A DNA stretch of 64,000 bases from Janibacter sp. Soil728 (GCF_001428305.1 NZ_LMRZ01000007.1:93253-157252); one strand, 5' to 3'. Counted from the first letter of the stretch, positions 9,226 to 25,114 are shown. The notes: generated by a model not told the origin, from the letters alone. Numbers and translations: made by a program.

Positions 9226-10089
9226 TCAGTGGCCGAGAAGGTCCAGCAGGTACTGGCCATAGCCGCTTTTGACGAGCGGTTCGGCGCGCTCGCGCAGGCC
9301 GTTGTCGTCGATGAAGCCCATGCGCCAGGCGACCTCCTCGGGACAACCGACCTTGAGCCCCTGCCGATTCTCGAGGGTGCGCACGTAGTTGCTCGCGTCG
9401 TTGAGCGAGGCGAAGGTGCCCGTGTCGAGCCAGGCAGTGCCGCGGGGGAGGACCTCCACGTGCAGCCGCCCCTCGGCGAGGTAGCTGCGGTTGAGGTCGG
9501 TGATCTCCAGCTCACCGCGAGCCGAAGGGCGCAGGGTGCGCGCCCGCTCCACCACCGACTCGTCATAGAAGTACAGGCCGGGCACGGCGTAGCGGCTGCG
9601 CGGCTCGGCCGGCTTCTCCTCGAGGGTGAGGGCCCTCCCTCCGCCATCGAACTCGACGACCCCGTAAGCGCGCGGGTCGGCCACCTGGTAGCCGAAGACC
9701 GCCGCGCCATCGAGCCCGTCGAAGTGCCGCAGCTGGGTGCCCAGACCCGGCCCGTAGAAGATGTTGTCGCCGAGCACGAGCGAGGCGGTCTCGCCAGCGA
9801 CGTGGTCGGCGCCGATGAGGAACGCCTGGGCGAGCCCGTCGGGGCTCGGCTGCTCTGCGTAGGTGATTGAGATCCCGAAGCGTTCTCCGTCACCGAGAAG
9901 GCGGGTGAACTGCTCCGCCTCGTGCGGCGTGGTGATGACGAGGACGTCTCGGATCCCCGCCAGCATGAGGGTGCTCAGCGGGTAGTAGACCATGGGCTTG
10001 TCGTAGACCGGGACGAGCTGCTTCGAGATGCCGAGGGTTATCGGGTGCAGCCGGGACCCCGTGCCCCCGGCGAGGATGATGCCGCGCAT
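9226..10089 (-). CDS. rmlA: Glucose-1-phosphate thymidylyltransferase
   Basis: RmlA makes dTDP-glucose from dTTP and glucose-1-phosphate, the first step to dTDP-L-rhamnose. The 287-residue length is typical. The N-terminal nucleotide-binding signature [11 protein letters not shown] is followed by [18 protein letters not shown], and the acidic VLGDNIFYG and EEKPAEPRS segments of the family are intact. The start is ATG 10089; a TACGCT box six bases upstream fits leaderless transcription. It is divergent from rmlCD across 45 bases. In mycobacteria and relatives rhamnose joins arabinogalactan to peptidoglycan; here the product could feed any surface glycan. Confidence 0.96.
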   Translation of the reverse strand: MRGIILAGGTGSRLHPITLGISKQLVPVYDKPMVYYPLSTLMLAGIRDVLVITTPHEAEQFTRLLGDGERFGISITYAEQPSPDGLAQAFLIGADHVAGETASLVLGDNIFYGPGLGTQLRHFDGLDGAAVFGYQVADPRAYGVVEFDGGGRALTLEEKPAEPRSRYAVPGLYFYDESVVERARTLRPSARGELEITDLNRSYLAEGRLHVEVLPRGTAWLDTGTFASLNDASNYVRTLENRQGLKVGCPEEVAWRMGFIDDNGLRERAEPLVKSGYGQYLLDLLGH

Positions 10090-10095
10090 GGGGCG

Positions 10096-10128
10096 AGCGT
10101 ATGGGGTGACGGCGATCGCCGATAGCCT
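10096..10128. promoter_or_regulatory. Divergent leaderless promoter pair for rmlA and rmlCD
   Basis: On the minus strand TACGCT (10101-10096) ends six bases before the rmlA ATG. On the plus strand TAGCCT (10123-10128) ends six bases before the rmlCD ATG. Both match TANNNT -10 boxes whose transcription start would fall on the start codon. No ribosome site precedes either gene. The palindrome GGCGATCGCC (10111-10120) lies between them and could be an operator. Confidence 0.55.
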
Positions 10129-10134
10129 CCCGTC

Positions 10135-12628
<2,494 letters not shown>

Positions 12629-12720
12629 GCCGCGTGTCATTCGGGTCCGAAGGTGATCTGTAGCATGGCCGCTGGCGCTCTCAGGGAGAGGGCCTGCTGC
12701 CTACAAGGAGAATCGATCAC

Positions 12721-14004
12721 GTGACTGCTCTTCCGGCCAACATCCACCTCGGAGTCATCGGCCTCGGTTACGTGGGTCTCCCGCTGGCGGTCTCTTTTGC
12801 CAAGCACTACCCGGTGACCGGGCTCGACATCAACCAGCGTCGGATCGATGAGCTGTCCCGAGGGTTCGACCGGACGCTCGAGGTGGCGGCAGAGGACTTG
12901 CAGGGGGCGGCGCGCCTGACCTTCACCGCCGACCCGGCGGCGCTGAGCGAGGCGAATGTCTACATCGTCACCACTCCGACGCCCATCGACGAGTACAAGC
13001 AGCCGGACCTCACCCCACTGCTGGATGCGACCCGCTCGGTCGCGGGCGGGCTCCGCTCGGGCGACGTCGTCATCTACGAGTCGACGGTCTACCCGGGTGC
13101 GACCGAGGAGGAGTGCGTCCCCCTCCTGGAGGAGATCAGCGGACTGACCTTCAACGAGGACTTCTACGTCGGGTACAGCCCCGAGCGGATCAACCCCGGT
13201 GACAAGGAGCGCGGCTTCGAGAACATCACCAAGGTGACGTCTGGCTCGACCCCGGACGCTGCCCGCTTCGTCGACGACCTCTACAACACGGTGGTGACGG
13301 CTGGGACGCACCTCGCGTCGTCGATCAAGGTGGCCGAGGCCTCCAAGATCATCGAGAACACGCAGCGTGACGTCAACATCGCCCTGATCAACGAGTTCGC
13401 ACTGATCTTCGACAAGCTCGGCGTCGACACCCTCGACGCACTCGAGGCTGCTGGCACGAAGTGGAACTTCCTCCCCTTCCGCCCCGGTCTGGTGGGGGGT
13501 CACTGCATCGGTGTCGACCCGTACTACCTCGCGCACAAGGCGCAGTCGGTGGGCTACAACCCCGAGATCATCCTGGCGGGACGTCGCCTCAACGACTCGA
13601 TGGGGCAGTACGTCGCCGACGGACTGCTGTCGGCCATGATCCGTGAGCGCGTTGACGTCCGCGTCGCCAAGGTCCTCGTGCTGGGCCTGACCTTCAAGGA
13701 AAACACGCCGGACCTGCGCAACACGCGTGTCGTCGACCTGGTGAGGCACCTCGAGGGGTTCGGCATCACGGTCGATGTCCACGACCCGTGGGCGGACGCC
13801 GCAGAGGCCAGTCACCAGTACGGCATCAACTTGGTCGAGGAGCCGGTCAAGGGTGCCTATCAGGGCATCGTCCTGGCTGTGGCGCACGACGTGTTCAAGG
13901 AGCGCGGCGCCGACGAGCTGCGTGCCTACGCCGACCCCACGGCGCACGCCATCTTCGACCTCAAGGGCTTCCTGCCGCGCGGGCAGGGACACCGGCGACT
14001 CTGA
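12721..14004 (+). CDS. UDP-sugar 6-dehydrogenase (TviB/WecC-type)
   Basis: The 427-residue enzyme belongs to the UDP-glucose/UDP-GlcNAc/UDP-ManNAc 6-dehydrogenase family, which oxidises a nucleotide sugar to its uronic acid with two NAD+. Visible motifs are the NAD-binding GVIGLGYVGLPLA, the substrate-binding YSPERINPGD, the KVAEASKIIENTQRDVNIAL helix region and the catalytic-Cys loop GGHCIGVDPYY. The pattern resembles TviB (UDP-GlcNAc dehydrogenase) more than UDP-glucose dehydrogenase, but the substrate cannot be fixed from sequence alone. The start is GTG 12721 after AAGGAG. It follows the rhamnose genes across 92 bases and ends at a strong terminator. Confidence 0.88.
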   Translation: MTALPANIHLGVIGLGYVGLPLAVSFAKHYPVTGLDINQRRIDELSRGFDRTLEVAAEDLQGAARLTFTADPAALSEANVYIVTTPTPIDEYKQPDLTPLLDATRSVAGGLRSGDVVIYESTVYPGATEEECVPLLEEISGLTFNEDFYVGYSPERINPGDKERGFENITKVTSGSTPDAARFVDDLYNTVVTAGTHLASSIKVAEASKIIENTQRDVNIALINEFALIFDKLGVDTLDALEAAGTKWNFLPFRPGLVGGHCIGVDPYYLAHKAQSVGYNPEIILAGRRLNDSMGQYVADGLLSAMIRERVDVRVAKVLVLGLTFKENTPDLRNTRVVDLVRHLEGFGITVDVHDPWADAAEASHQYGINLVEEPVKGAYQGIVLAVAHDVFKERGADELRAYADPTAHAIFDLKGFLPRGQGHRRL

Positions 14005-14008
14005 GCAA

Positions 14009-14082
14009 GGCGGACGCGCCCGCGAGGGCGTCCGCCCAAGCAAGAGCGGGGCAGTGCCGACATCGGCACTGCCCCGCTCTTG
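14009..14082. terminator. Two tandem hairpins between convergent genes
   Basis: A nine-bp hairpin (14009-14017 with 14028-14036) is followed by a perfect 20-bp hairpin (14041-14060 with 14063-14082). Both lie between the sugar dehydrogenase and the minus-strand SGNH gene. The second stem reads equally on both strands and should act as a bidirectional terminator. Confidence 0.8.
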
Positions 14083-14116
14083 TCCATCGACAGGGTGCTA
14101 GGACCCGCGAAGGGCC

Positions 14117-14776
14117 TCAGCCCATCCACTCGCCCCAACCGTGGTGCAGCACCAGCCAGGCGATCAGGCCGTAGCCGGCCTGGCCGGGGTGCACACCATC
14201 GATCGAGGCCGCGATGTCGGACTCCCACTGGTCGTGACCGGCCAGGGGGGTGAAGGTGTCGACGAAGGTCACGCCGCGCCGGTCACAGACGTCACGCTGG
14301 GCCTCGACGACCTGACGCAGCGCGTCATTGGTCTCGGCATCGGCAGCCGGGGGAGGGCCGACGACGAAGGCCGCGACACCCTGGCTGGAGGCCTCGTCGA
14401 GGATGTTGGCCAGGTTGAGCCGCAGCCGGGCGATCGAGGTACCGGCCAGCACGTCGGCGTGACCGAGCTGCACGACGAGACGACGCTCGCTCACGCCCTG
14501 GAACCGGCGCGCCCCCTCGGTCTGCCAGCGCTCGGCCACCCCACCGGCGGTCTCACCGCGCACCCCGAGGTTGTAGTGCGCCACGAGGGCGCCGGGCACC
14601 TCGGTGCGGGCCATGACCCGACCGGTCCAGCCCAGCGCCTTCTCGTCCCCGACACCGGCGACGAAGCTGTCGCCGATGAAGACCAGCGCGATCTCCCTTC
14701 GCCCGTCCTCCGTGCCGAAGGTCGCGCTGGGGGTGAACTCGTTGCCGGCTGCGTCCGTCATCGGGTGGGCGCTCAC
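14117..14776 (-). CDS. SGNH/GDSL-family hydrolase
   Basis: This protein of about 219 residues has the SGNH blocks: GDSFVAGVGD (nucleophile Ser) near residue 34, NLGVRGETAGGV, a GHADVLAG segment in place of the usual G-x-N-D, and DGVHPGQAGY with the Asp-x-x-His pair. No signal peptide is seen, so it probably acts in the cytoplasm. Members cleave ester bonds, including acyl groups on lipids or sugars. The start was placed at GTG 14776 because AGGAG lies eight bases upstream; ATG 14761 has no ribosome site. It is last in a minus-strand run after kgd and the DUF6104 gene. Confidence 0.8.
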   Translation of the reverse strand: MSAHPMTDAAGNEFTPSATFGTEDGRREIALVFIGDSFVAGVGDEKALGWTGRVMARTEVPGALVAHYNLGVRGETAGGVAERWQTEGARRFQGVSERRLVVQLGHADVLAGTSIARLRLNLANILDEASSQGVAAFVVGPPPAADAETNDALRQVVEAQRDVCDRRGVTFVDTFTPLAGHDQWESDIAASIDGVHPGQAGYGLIAWLVLHHGWGEWMG

Positions 14777-14822
14777 GTCGAGGTGCTCCTGAGTGATCTG
14801 GGGTGCGGGGTACGGGCCGACG

Positions 14823-15007
14823 TTACTCGTCGTCGAGCTCTTCGTCGTCGAGGCGTGCCAGCCACGACGCGAGTCGCTCGACCGGCGTCTCGAACTCGGG
14901 GTTGAGATCGACGAAGGTGCGGAGCTGGTCACTCAACCACTCGAGAGTGACCTGCTCCTCACCTCGCCGATCCGCGAGCTCTTCGATGCCGCGATCGGTG
15001 AAGTACA

Positions 15008-15008
<1 letters not shown>
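14823..15008 (-). CDS. DUF6104 family small protein
   Basis: This 61-residue acidic soluble protein begins MYFTDRGIEELADRRGEEQV and ends in a run of Asp/Glu. The pattern matches the actinobacterial DUF6104 family, of unknown function. It starts on the A of the kgd stop codon (TGATG), so translation is coupled to kgd and a link to 2-oxoglutarate metabolism is possible, but this is inference from position only. Confidence 0.85.
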
Positions 15009-18805
<3,797 letters not shown>

Positions 18806-18927
18806 GGCGCATACGCCTCTTTCGTCACAGTCGAGAATCAGGGCCCGAAGTCAGCGCGGACCCACCGGGGCAAGCCTAACGTGACGAACGCCATTAGCCG
18901 ACCTCCGACCCCCCGGATCACGACGAC

Positions 18928-18960
18928 GGGACCGCCCCCCTTCGAACGGAGGACGGTCCC
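18928..18960 (-). terminator. Imperfect hairpin after ABC permease gene
   Basis: GGGACCG (18928-18934) pairs with CGGTCCC (18954-18960), and a partly paired C-rich/G-rich inner stem closes on a TTCGAA loop. It lies about 30 bases past the permease stop codon. The rest of the 185-base gap is the kgd promoter region; no clear -35/-10 pair was identified there. Confidence 0.5.
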
Positions 18961-18990
18961 TGACGACTCATCGCAGGTAGAGGTGTCTCG

Positions 18991-19787
18991 TCAGCTGATG
19001 TCCTTGCGGGTGGTGATCAACGTCCCCACGCCGGCCAGCAGAGCGGCGTAGGCCATCAGGACGAGCGCTCCGGCCCACCAGCTGAGCTGGTCGGCGTTGC
19101 CCATCCCGCTGGTGTTGACCCCGCTGACGATCGCCTGGGTCGCGGACGACGGGAGGAACTGCGCGACCTCGCCGCCCCAGTCGAAGAGCTGCAGGCCAAA
19201 GCCGATGAGTGGCTCGACGATCCACGCGACCGCGACCGAGATGAGCAGCGCCGCCACCTGGTTGGGGATGAGGATGCCGGCGCCCAGACCGATGAGCGCC
19301 CACAGGCCGAGCACGAGCAGGCTGAGCACGAGCGTGCGCCCGACCTCGGCGCTCGGGAAGACCTCGGCGCCGCGGCTGGCCAGGACGAGCGCCCCGACAC
19401 CGACCGAGCCGATGAGCGAGACGACGCCGTACATCGCGCCGATCGCCAGGAGCGAGATGACCTTGGCCGCCATGACGCGGACGCGGCGCGGCGTCGCGAG
19501 GAAGGTACTCGTGATCGTCTTGTGCCGGTACTCGCTGCCGATGTGCATGACACCGACGGTGAGTGTCAGCAGGTACGCGACGCCCAGGCCAGCGGTGTAG
19601 ACGGAGTTGGCGACATTGGTCGGGTCGCTGTTCATCTGGGCCTCGGGCGGGACCCCGGCCTGGTCCATCGTGAAGAGGAACCCGAAGGCGAGCGCGAAGA
19701 CGGCGCTGAGGAGCAGGATCGCGATCGCCATGCCCCACCACATGCGGGTGGAGAAGAACTTGCGGAACTCAGACTTGATGGCGCCGA

Positions 19788-19791
<4 letters not shown>
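18991..19791 (-). CDS. ABC-2 type transporter permease
   Basis: This 266-residue integral membrane protein has about six hydrophobic segments. It has the ABC-2/DrrB-like layout: a cytoplasmic start (MIGAIKSEFRKFFSTRMWW), a first membrane helix near 18-40, and the GSEYRHKTITSTFLATPRR coupling loop typical of this family near residue 85-103. It forms the membrane half of an exporter with the ATPase encoded just upstream, overlapping it by four bases. The substrate cannot be predicted. Confidence 0.88.
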
Positions 19792-20762
<971 letters not shown>

Positions 20763-20882
20763 GGAGGTCCCCTTGATCTGTTGATGTCGCCGCAATCCTT
20801 GCAGTCGTCGTGAGCCCGGACATCATCCCCTCGGATGAATCCGGGCTCCCCCCTGAGGGGGAGGCGGCAAAACCCCTTCGGT

Positions 20883-21104
20883 CCCTGAGGAGGCCGCCCG
20901 CGGCCGTCTCGAAGGGCCCCACCCCCGCTCCCTGCCCTTCGAGACGGCGCTGGCGCGCCTCCTCAGGACCCGGAGGCCGCGCGCGCAGCCCACCCCCGCT
21001 CCCTGAGGAGGCCGCCCGCGCAGCCCACCCCCGCTCCCTGAGGAGGCCGCGCGCGCAGCCCACCCCCGCTCCCTGAGGAGGCCGCCCGCGGCCGTCTCGA
21101 AGGG
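20883..21104. repeat. Array of family-3 palindromic repeats
   Basis: This fills most of the 404-base gap upstream of the ABC operon. It holds an inverted full copy (20883-20916), a variant copy (20935-20967) with a different but still self-complementary core, then a 35-base unit repeated head to tail (about 20969-21000, 21001-21035, 21036-21070; CCCTGAGGAGGCCGC then CGCGCAGCCCACCCCCGCT), and a last full inverted copy (21071-21104). No gene is seen. The ABC operon promoter must lie within about 20763-20880, where no strong box was found. Confidence 0.8.
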
Positions 21105-21166
21105 ATTCCCACCTCGACTGTGGAAAAGCTCGACCCGACCACCGTCGACACTGCTGGGATCGACCC

Positions 21167-21451
21167 ATGGCCCACGTCTACATGCTCAGGTGCGCCGACG
21201 GCACGTACTACGTCGGAAGCACGCGCAACCTCGCCTCACGGATGCGCCAGCACGGTGCGGGTGGAGGGTCGGCCTACACGAGCAAGCGGATGCCGGTCGA
21301 GCTGGTGTGGTCTGCGGAGACCGAGAGGATCACGGAGGCGTACGCCTTCGAGAGGCGACTGCACGGATGGTCGCGCGCCAAGAAGGAGGCACTCATCCGG
21401 GGGGACTTCGACGCGATCCACTTCTTGGCGAGTCGACGGTGGAAGGGGTGA
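21167..21451 (+). CDS. GIY-YIG nuclease-domain protein (UPF0213/YhbQ-like)
   Basis: This 94-residue protein is a single GIY-YIG domain. The two short strands are VYMLRCADGTYYVGSTRN (Y-x-L and Y-V-G in place of GIY and YIG), the Arg helix follows as LASRMRQHGAG, and the conserved Glu lies in the AYAFERRLHGWSRAKKEALI helix. This size fits the stand-alone UPF0213 group, implicated in DNA repair or nucleic-acid cutting; the true role is poorly known. The gene lies alone between inverted 34-base repeats (21071-21104 and 21465-21498, 33 of 34 identical), an arrangement like a tiny transposable unit. Confidence 0.88.
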   Translation: MAHVYMLRCADGTYYVGSTRNLASRMRQHGAGGGSAYTSKRMPVELVWSAETERITEAYAFERRLHGWSRAKKEALIRGDFDAIHFLASRRWKG

Positions 21452-21464
21452 GGTGCGCCTGGGT

Positions 21465-21498
21465 CCCTTCGAGACGGCCGCGAGCGGCCTCCTCAGGG
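21465..21498 (+). repeat. Family-3 palindromic repeat, full copy
   Basis: This 34-base element is identical to 11507-11540 and is the inverted partner of 21071-21104 across the GIY-YIG gene. It is followed by a tandem duplication of a 24-25 base unit containing GGAGCGTGGGGCTTGTCAG (about 21496-21542). A TAGAAT box at 21563-21568 is a candidate -10 for the next gene. Confidence 0.8.
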
Positions 21499-21578
21499 AG
21501 CGTGGGGCTTGTCAGCCTCAAGGAGCGTGGGGCTTGTCAGCGAGCCTTCAGCGGACTCCCCGTAGAATCCGAGGCATT

Positions 21579-22973
21579 ATGACCGTCGGTCTCTTAGTCC
21601 TTGCCCTTGTCCTCACCTTGGGCACCGCTCTCTTCGTCGCGGCAGAGTTCTCGCTCGTCGCCCTCGACCGGCCCACGGTCCAGCGGGCCGTCGACCACGG
21701 TGACGCCGGCGCCAAGCCGGTGCTGGCCTCCCTTCGCTCGCTGTCGACGCTGCTGTCCGCCTGCCAGATCGGCATCACGGTCACGACGCTGGCGCTGGGG
21801 TACATCGCCAACCCGGCGATCGGCGCGATCATCCGGCCGGGGCTCGAGGCAGCCGGCATGCCCGCGGGCGGCGCTGCCTCCACCGCGAGCGTCCTCGCGC
21901 TGATCATCGCCACGGTCTTCTCGATGATCCTCGGCGAGATGGTGCCCAAGACCCTCGCGGTCTCGGTGCCGCTGCGCACGGCCAAGATCGTCGCCACTCC
22001 GATGCGCGTCATCGGTGTCCTCTTCAAGCCGCTGATCTTCATCCTCAACGGGTCGGCCAACTGGGCACTGCACCGCATGGGCGTCGAGCCGCAGGAAGAG
22101 CTCTCCGCAGCCCGCAGCCCCGCCGAGCTGGCCTCCTTGGTGCGCAGCTCCGTCGAGGCCGGCACGCTCGACTCCGGCACCGGCCGGCTGGTCGCGCGCT
22201 CGCTCGGCTTCGGCGAGCAGACCGCCGTCGACGTCATGACGCCCCGCAACCGCGCCAGCGCCATCGACCGGACCGCCTCCGCCGAGGACCTCGTCGCGCT
22301 CGCGCGCCGCACCGGCCACTCCCGCTTCCCCGTCACGGGTGAGGACTGGGACGACATCGACGGCGTCGTCCACGTCAAGAAGGCCATCGCCGTCCCGCAC
22401 GAGCGCCGCGAGTCGGTGCCCGTGTCCGCGCTGATGATCGACCCGGTCGTCGTGCCCGAGACCCTGCGCCTGGACCCGCTGCTCATCCAGCTGCGCGACT
22501 CCGGTCTGCAGATGGGGATCGTCGTCGACGAGTACGGCGGTACCGCAGGCGTGGTCACGCTCGAGGACCTCGTCGAGGAGATCGTCGGAGAGGTCAACGA
22601 CGAGCACGACCTGGCCCAGACCACCGGTCGCGAGGTGAGCGACGGCGTGTGGACGGTGCCGGGCCTGTGGCGCCCCGACGAGGTGCGCGACCGCATCGGC
22701 GCACCCGTACCCGAGGGCTCCTCCTACGAGACCGTCGGTGGCTGGGTCATGGCCGAGCTCGGCCGAGTCCCCGAGGTCGGGGACGTCGTCCAGATCGACG
22801 GCTGGGAGATCACCGTGGCCGACATGGACACCCGTCGGGTGGATCGGCTCCGCTTCGTCGAGCACGAGCACACCGATGACGAAGGCGATGTCCTGAGGCG
22901 CGACGAAGGCGGTGCCCTGAGGCGCGACGGAGGAGCCTCGAAGGGAGCCTCGAAGGGGGGTGAGTCGGCATGA
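21579..22973 (+). CDS. CNNM/HlyC-CorC family membrane protein
   Basis: The 464-residue protein has a DUF21/CNNM membrane domain (about 1-185, three to four helices, ending in the ILGEMVPKTLAVSVP signature), a CBS pair (about 200-330, MTPRNRASAIDR and VVVPETLRLDPLLIQLRDS) and a CorC_HlyC domain (about 345-425). Members take part in divalent-cation (Mg2+/Co2+) export or homeostasis. The last 35 residues (VLRRDEGGALRRDGG, SKGASKGG) are repetitive and seem to come from a decayed copy of the family-3 repeat. The following paralogue overlaps by four bases, so the two may form a heteromer. Confidence 0.88.
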   Translation: MTVGLLVLALVLTLGTALFVAAEFSLVALDRPTVQRAVDHGDAGAKPVLASLRSLSTLLSACQIGITVTTLALGYIANPAIGAIIRPGLEAAGMPAGGAASTASVLALIIATVFSMILGEMVPKTLAVSVPLRTAKIVATPMRVIGVLFKPLIFILNGSANWALHRMGVEPQEELSAARSPAELASLVRSSVEAGTLDSGTGRLVARSLGFGEQTAVDVMTPRNRASAIDRTASAEDLVALARRTGHSRFPVTGEDWDDIDGVVHVKKAIAVPHERRESVPVSALMIDPVVVPETLRLDPLLIQLRDSGLQMGIVVDEYGGTAGVVTLEDLVEEIVGEVNDEHDLAQTTGREVSDGVWTVPGLWRPDEVRDRIGAPVPEGSSYETVGGWVMAELGRVPEVGDVVQIDGWEITVADMDTRRVDRLRFVEHEHTDDEGDVLRRDEGGALRRDGGASKGASKGGESA

Positions 22974-23998
22974 CCGCCGCCCTCATCACCGTCGTGCTGC
23001 TGCTGACCAATGCCTTCTTCGTCGGCGCCGAGTTCGCGGCGATGTCCGCGCGGCGCTCGCAGCTCGAGCCGCTCGCCGACGCGGGTGACAAGCGGGCCGC
23101 CATCGCCGTGGACGCCCTGCAGCACACCGGGGTCCTGCTCGCGACCTGCCAGCTCGGCATCACCATCTGCTCGGTGCTCCTCGGTGCGATCTCGGAGTCG
23201 GCGTTGCACCACGTGCTGCAGCCGCTCGCCGAGCGTGTCGGCGTGCCCGATGCCTTCACCGACGCGACCTCGCTCGTCCTGGCGATCCTCATCGTCGTGT
23301 ACCTGCACGTGGTCATCGGCGAGATGATCCCCAAGAACCTCGCCATCGCCGGGCCCGAGCGCGCCGCGATCCTGCTCGTGCCCCCGCTCATGTGGGTCAT
23401 GAAGCTCGCCAAGCCGGTCATCTACGGGATGGACTGGGTCTCCAAGGCCTTCGTCAAGGCGATGGGTGTCGAGCCCAAGGACGAGGTCGGGTCGGCCTTC
23501 ACCGCCGAGGAGGTCCACCAGATCGTCCACGAGTCGCACCGCGAGGGTCTCGTCGAGACCGAGAAGTACGGCCTCGTCGGCGCTGCCCTGGAGTTCTCGG
23601 ACAAGGACGCCGCCGATGTCGGCGTGCGCGTCGAGGACCTCGTCACCGTGCACCGTGACGCGACGCCCGATGACATCGAGCGGCTCGTCGCCAAGCACGG
23701 CTTCTCCCGCTACCCGACGGTCGACGACTCCGGCGAGCTCGCGGGGTACCTGCACCTGAAGGACGTGCTCTACGCCGACGACACCGAGCGCAGCGAGCCG
23801 GTCCCGCGCAAGCGCCTGCGCCGCATGGCGACGGTGCTGCCCGACGACGAGGTCGAGGACGTGCTGGCGACGATGCAGCGGACCGGCACCCACCTCGCCC
23901 GGGTCGTCGACGCCGACGGGTCCGTGCGCGGCGTGGTCTTCCTCGAGGACGTCATCGAGGAGCTCGTCGGAGAGGTGACGGACTCCACCCAGCGGTGA
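22970..23998 (+). CDS. CNNM family membrane protein, short paralogue
   Basis: At 342 residues this is a second CNNM protein with the DUF21 membrane domain (about 1-180, VIGEMIPKNLAIAGPE signature) and a CBS pair (about 205-335). It stops after the CBS domains and lacks the CorC_HlyC domain of its neighbour. Tandem long/short CNNM pairs are common in actinobacteria. The ATGA overlap with the upstream gene indicates coupled translation. Divalent-cation transport is known for the family; the ion is not predictable. Confidence 0.88.
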   Translation: MTAALITVVLLLTNAFFVGAEFAAMSARRSQLEPLADAGDKRAAIAVDALQHTGVLLATCQLGITICSVLLGAISESALHHVLQPLAERVGVPDAFTDATSLVLAILIVVYLHVVIGEMIPKNLAIAGPERAAILLVPPLMWVMKLAKPVIYGMDWVSKAFVKAMGVEPKDEVGSAFTAEEVHQIVHESHREGLVETEKYGLVGAALEFSDKDAADVGVRVEDLVTVHRDATPDDIERLVAKHGFSRYPTVDDSGELAGYLHLKDVLYADDTERSEPVPRKRLRRMATVLPDDEVEDVLATMQRTGTHLARVVDADGSVRGVVFLEDVIEELVGEVTDSTQR

Positions 23999-24020
23999 CC
24001 CACCCCCTTCGCGCCCCACT

Positions 24021-24086
24021 TCCCGAGGCAGGTCACGTCATGCACCAATTTCTGGATCTAGATGCATGACGTGACCTGCCTCGGGA
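24021..24086. repeat. Family-1 palindrome, copy 1
   Basis: Two perfect 24-base arms (24021-24044 and 24063-24086; TCCCGAGGCAGGTCACGTCA...) flank an 18-base spacer containing CTGGATCTAGA. The element sits 22 bases after the CNNM stop codon and upstream of the nuclease-like gene. It may serve as a terminator, but its sequence conservation in four places suggests a mobile or protein-bound element. Confidence 0.85.
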
Positions 24087-24160
24087 GGGGGCTGCGGGTG
24101 GATGAGCCTGGGTGTGGAGAACTCAGCGGCCCGATCACGTGAATCCGGCACGCTGCGGGG

Positions 24161-25114
24161 ATGTCCAGGCCGATCGACCTCCCTGTGGAGTACGCGACTG
24201 GGGCCTTCGCCGTGGAGGCCGCCACGCGCGATGGCGTCAAGATGAGCAGTCTGCGCACACTCGCCAACCCCTATCGCGGGGTGCGCTGCCATGCATCGCC
24301 GGACACCCTCGTGGAGCGGGCCTCGGCCCTGAGGCTCGTGAGGCGGGACGGCTTCGCGCTGTCGCACTGCTCGGCAGCAAGCCTGCACGGACTACCTCTG
24401 CCTCGCGAGTGCGAGCATCCGCAGATCCATGTGATGAGCTCGGGGTCTCGCGCGCGTCGGCCCGGCGTGGTGGGGCACCGAGGGCTGGAGACGCGTGAGG
24501 TCCTGACGGTCCACGAGCAGGCGGTGACCGGGCTCGTCGACACGTGGCTCGACCTGGCGCCCCTGCTGACGCTCGACGAGCTCGTGGTCCTCGGCGATGC
24601 CGTCGCCCAGCGTCTCGACTCGCTCGACGCGTTGGAGGACGGTGCAGCCCGGGCCAGGACGTACGGCCGGCGGGTGCGTGAAGCCCTGAGCTGGATCCGG
24701 GTCGGCTCGGCCTCGCCGATGGAGACGCGCTCGCGAGTGCTCTGCGCCCGCGGCGGGTTGCCCGAGCCGGAGCTCAACGCGCCGATCCATGACGTCGACG
24801 GCGGCTGGCTGGCATACGGCGACCTGGTGTGGCGCGAGGCCAAGGTCGTGGGGGAGTACCAGGGCGAGCACCACTTCGGCGACTACGGCCGCGGGGACAA
24901 GGACATCGTGCGCCGCCGTGCGGTGGAGGCCGAGGGCTGGGTGTACGTCGACTTCACCAAGGACGACTACTACCGACGGGCTCGCCGCATCAGTCTCGTC
25001 GACCGACTCGCCGCTGCCGTGGGCGTCGAACCGACGCAGGCACAGCGGGCCGAGGTCGCCCGTGGACCCAACCTGTGGGGGCCCGCCCCCGGTCGGTGCA
25101 CGAAGGGGGCGTGA
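24161..25114 (+). CDS. AbiEi-like / PD-(D/E)XK (DUF559-type) protein
   Basis: This 317-residue protein is of a kind common in actinobacterial accessory DNA. Its N-terminal part contains FALSHCSAASLHGLPLP, as in AbiEi-type antitoxin and regulator proteins. The C-terminal 120 residues look like a Vsr/DUF559 nuclease fold: SPMETRSRVLCARGGLP carries the first Glu, GDLVWREAKVVGEYQG carries the Asp and Glu-x-Lys of a PD-(D/E)XK site, and VYVDFTKDDY ends the core. It should cut or bind DNA, but no activity has been shown for the family that I can cite. It stands alone between two copies of the family-1 palindrome. The start at ATG 24161 lacks a good ribosome site. Confidence 0.7.
   Translation: MSRPIDLPVEYATGAFAVEAATRDGVKMSSLRTLANPYRGVRCHASPDTLVERASALRLVRRDGFALSHCSAASLHGLPLPRECEHPQIHVMSSGSRARRPGVVGHRGLETREVLTVHEQAVTGLVDTWLDLAPLLTLDELVVLGDAVAQRLDSLDALEDGAARARTYGRRVREALSWIRVGSASPMETRSRVLCARGGLPEPELNAPIHDVDGGWLAYGDLVWREAKVVGEYQGEHHFGDYGRGDKDIVRRRAVEAEGWVYVDFTKDDYYRRARRISLVDRLAAAVGVEPTQAQRAEVARGPNLWGPAPGRCTKGA

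Noticed and set aside
20969..21104. Regular 35-base repeats as a possible CRISPR array
   Set aside because: Units are contiguous with no unique spacers, and no cas gene is in the window.
21120..21578. Upstream extension of the CNNM gene through the GIY-YIG region
   Set aside because: The frame is open but would overlap a clear nuclease gene in another frame and lacks any CNNM-like sequence; ATG 21579 opens directly on the first membrane helix.
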